From: CAZYVD01 sp964651045 | Lineage (GTDB): Bacteria > Zhuqueibacterota > QNDG01 > DSAB01 | DNA length: 64,000 bases | Assembly (NCBI GenBank): GCA_964651045.1 | Contig: CAZYVD010000003.1 | Location: 1-64,000, forward strand | Direction of reading: 5' to 3' | Shown: piece by piece, positions 62,878 to 64,000 of the stretch | Layout of the letters: the number at the start of each line of letters is the position of its first letter | Numbering within the stretch: the first letter of the stretch is position 1 | Position numbers and translations under genes: made by a program | The notes under the pieces: model-generated | The model's input: only the letters and a program-made list of their open reading frames with translations | The model's database searches: none | Told to the model about the DNA's origin: nothing

Positions 62878-64000
62878 ATGATGAAATATAATCCATTCTT
62901 AAAATACTCAGCAATTTCAGCACTTCTCTTTTTTACCTTTTCTAATTGTGAGGCTCAAAAAAGTAATCAGGGTAAAGCAAGCAAAGGGAAATATCAAGAG
63001 ATTTTAGGCTGCTGGAAAGGCGGACCAACAGGCAAATTTTCCGATAGGAACGAAGAGCTGCGTTTGATTTCTTTAAAACCAGATGGAACTTTAGCGATCA
63101 CATTGACCTTTGAACCTGGACCAAGAAGCAGGGTATGGGATTATGATATCAGTATCAATTATAAGGACGGCGCTATTTCCTGGCTGGCTCATACCGGACA
63201 TTTGAATGAAAGCAAAGATACAATGAGAGTGATCAAGGAATGGAAGGGTGAGAAATCCACATGGATATTCTCGCGTTATAAAAAAGCGGATGAATTTATG
63301 CAGCACCTTAAGGCTTCAATTGGAGGAGAGTATGCTTATCAGATTCCAGAATCTCTCAATGATGGTTGGGAAAGCGCAAATGTCTCTGAAGTGGGAATCG
63401 ATAAAGATAAAATTATCCAATTTATCAACCGAATCGTAACAGGGAAACATCAAGATATTCACAGTGTGATAATTGCAAAAGATGGCAGACTGGTACTTGA
63501 AGAGTATTTTGCGACAAATGGAAAGCGGTTTGGCTCTTTTATAAAACAACTATTCAGGGCAAAGCCGCATCATCTGGCTTCAACGACAAAAGCGATTCTC
63601 TCTGCACTCTGCGGAATTGCCATTGATAGAGGATTCATCCAGAATGTAGAAGAGCCGATTTATAAATATTTACCTGATTATGCCAATTTATTTACAGAGA
63701 ATAAAAAGGGGATTAAAATAAAACACATGCTCACCATGACAGCAGGGTGGGAATGGGAACAATTTAAATATCAATGGAGTGATCCACGAAACAACGCTGC
63801 CGAAATGTGGAATCGTAATGATGTAATTAAATATGTTTTAGAGAGGCCTCTTGCAGCAAAGCCTGGAGAGAGATTCAAGTATTCCAATGGAGTTCCTGTT
63901 GTAATGGGCGCAGTTCTGGAGAATGGCTGCGGCATCAAAGTCGATAGATTTGCAGAGCAGTATCTTTTTCAGCCGCTGGGAATTTCCAACTATTTGTGGA
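62878..64000 (+). CDS. Exported class-C beta-lactamase-fold serine hydrolase with N-terminal accessory domain, 3' end beyond window
   Basis: An open frame from ATG 62878 (or 62881) runs off the right edge. Hydrophobic N-terminus to FTFSNC (Cys24 possible lipid site, Asn before it). Residues about 40-140 form a GxWxG strand domain (ILGCWKGGPTGKF, LRLISLKPDGTLAITLTF, WKGEKSTWIFSRY). The hydrolase follows, with IIAKDGRLVLEEYF, the Ser-x-x-Lys motif STTK in HHLASTTKAILS, MLTMTAGWEWE and the Tyr motif FKYSNGVPVVMG. The third motif lies past the edge. It resembles the 55278 protein, but with the accessory domain at the other end. No ribosome site; the repeat array ends about 12 bp upstream. Confidence 0.9.
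   Translation, partial: MMKYNPFLKYSAISALLFFTFSNCEAQKSNQGKASKGKYQEILGCWKGGPTGKFSDRNEELRLISLKPDGTLAITLTFEPGPRSRVWDYDISINYKDGAISWLAHTGHLNESKDTMRVIKEWKGEKSTWIFSRYKKADEFMQHLKASIGGEYAYQIPESLNDGWESANVSEVGIDKDKIIQFINRIVTGKHQDIHSVIIAKDGRLVLEEYFATNGKRFGSFIKQLFRAKPHHLASTTKAILSALCGIAIDRGFIQNVEEPIYKYLPDYANLFTENKKGIKIKHMLTMTAGWEWEQFKYQWSDPRNNAAEMWNRNDVIKYVLERPLAAKPGERFKYSNGVPVVMGAVLENGCGIKVDRFAEQYLFQPLGISNYLW

Noticed and set aside
1..64000. Prophage, insertion sequence, integrative element, tRNA or rRNA genes
   Set aside because: No transposase, integrase, phage structural gene, or recognisable tRNA/rRNA sequence was seen on either strand.

Overview
The window looks like one scaffold of an uncultured diderm bacterium, probably an anaerobic or microaerophilic member of the FCB-type lineages. 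Four things point there: an LptD-like outer-membrane protein, a TonB-dependent receptor with a carboxypeptidase-regulatory plug domain, a secreted GH5 enzyme ending in a type-A T9SS sorting domain (YQNYPNPFN motif near its C-terminus), and a very large set of anaerobe-type oxygen-defence proteins (rubredoxin, rubrerythrin, flavodiiron protein, several ferritin-like proteins). The exact phylum cannot be read from the sequence. A run of exactly 100 N inside a tandem repeat marks an assembly gap of unknown size.

Layout. (1) 1-7.9 kb, minus strand: a truncated lipoprotein, a CNT nucleoside transporter, a TonB receptor with a two-repeat lipoprotein, and the repair/modification pair ogt and rlmD. 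(2) 8.0-17.8 kb, plus strand: a textbook sigma70 promoter, then DUF3467, a small outer-membrane protein and an eight-gene amino-acid catabolism operon (aldehyde dehydrogenase, MalY/PatB-type PLP enzyme, Nfu, Na+ symporter, ornithine-cyclodeaminase-family reductase, a proline-racemase-fold protein with a Cys/Thr active pair, iron-sulfur flavoprotein, glycine dehydrogenase subunit 1). The Cys/Thr pair plus the reductase suggests trans-3-hydroxy-L-proline to L-proline conversion. (3) 17.8-20.1 kb: a structured intergenic region, a second perfect sigma70 promoter, two secreted proteins converging on a terminator, and a gene remnant next to a dispersed repeat. (4) 20.1-28.7 kb, plus strand: rarA, ROK kinase, lptD, ddl and an ABC exporter. 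(5) 28.7-41.9 kb, minus strand: an unbroken run of 18 genes starting with a PerR-like regulator that has a palindrome on its own promoter. It contains rubrerythrin, four stand-alone ferritin-like diiron proteins, ferritin, rubredoxin, flavodiiron protein, peroxiredoxin, NifS/NifU, endonuclease IV, a PAS protein, a metal permease and a PP2C-type phosphatase fused to half a ferritin-like domain. gdhA within it is broken by a 67-bp insertion. (6) 41.9-42.6 kb: an intergenic patch with several palindromic dispersed elements. (7) 42.6-51.6 kb: an arginase-fold protein lacking one metal-binding His, an S9 peptidase, a conserved barrel-like protein, an OmpR/histidine kinase pair with DUF72, and a GT39-like membrane glycosyltransferase. 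(8) 51.6-54.4 kb: larE-larB-larC for the nickel-pincer nucleotide cofactor. (9) 54.6-64 kb: sparsely packed secreted proteins (DUF1566, two class-C beta-lactamase-fold hydrolases, GH5 glycosidase, C69 dipeptidase, alpha/beta-hydrolase lipoprotein) and a 91-bp tandem repeat array that ends just before the last gene.

Together the genes describe a heterotroph that imports peptides, amino acids and nucleosides, degrades extracellular polysaccharide, and invests heavily in scavenging oxygen, peroxide and iron. The most novel-looking item is the PerR-headed iron/oxygen run with its ferritin-like/PP2C phosphatase fusion. No rRNA, tRNA, CRISPR array, transposase or phage gene was seen.
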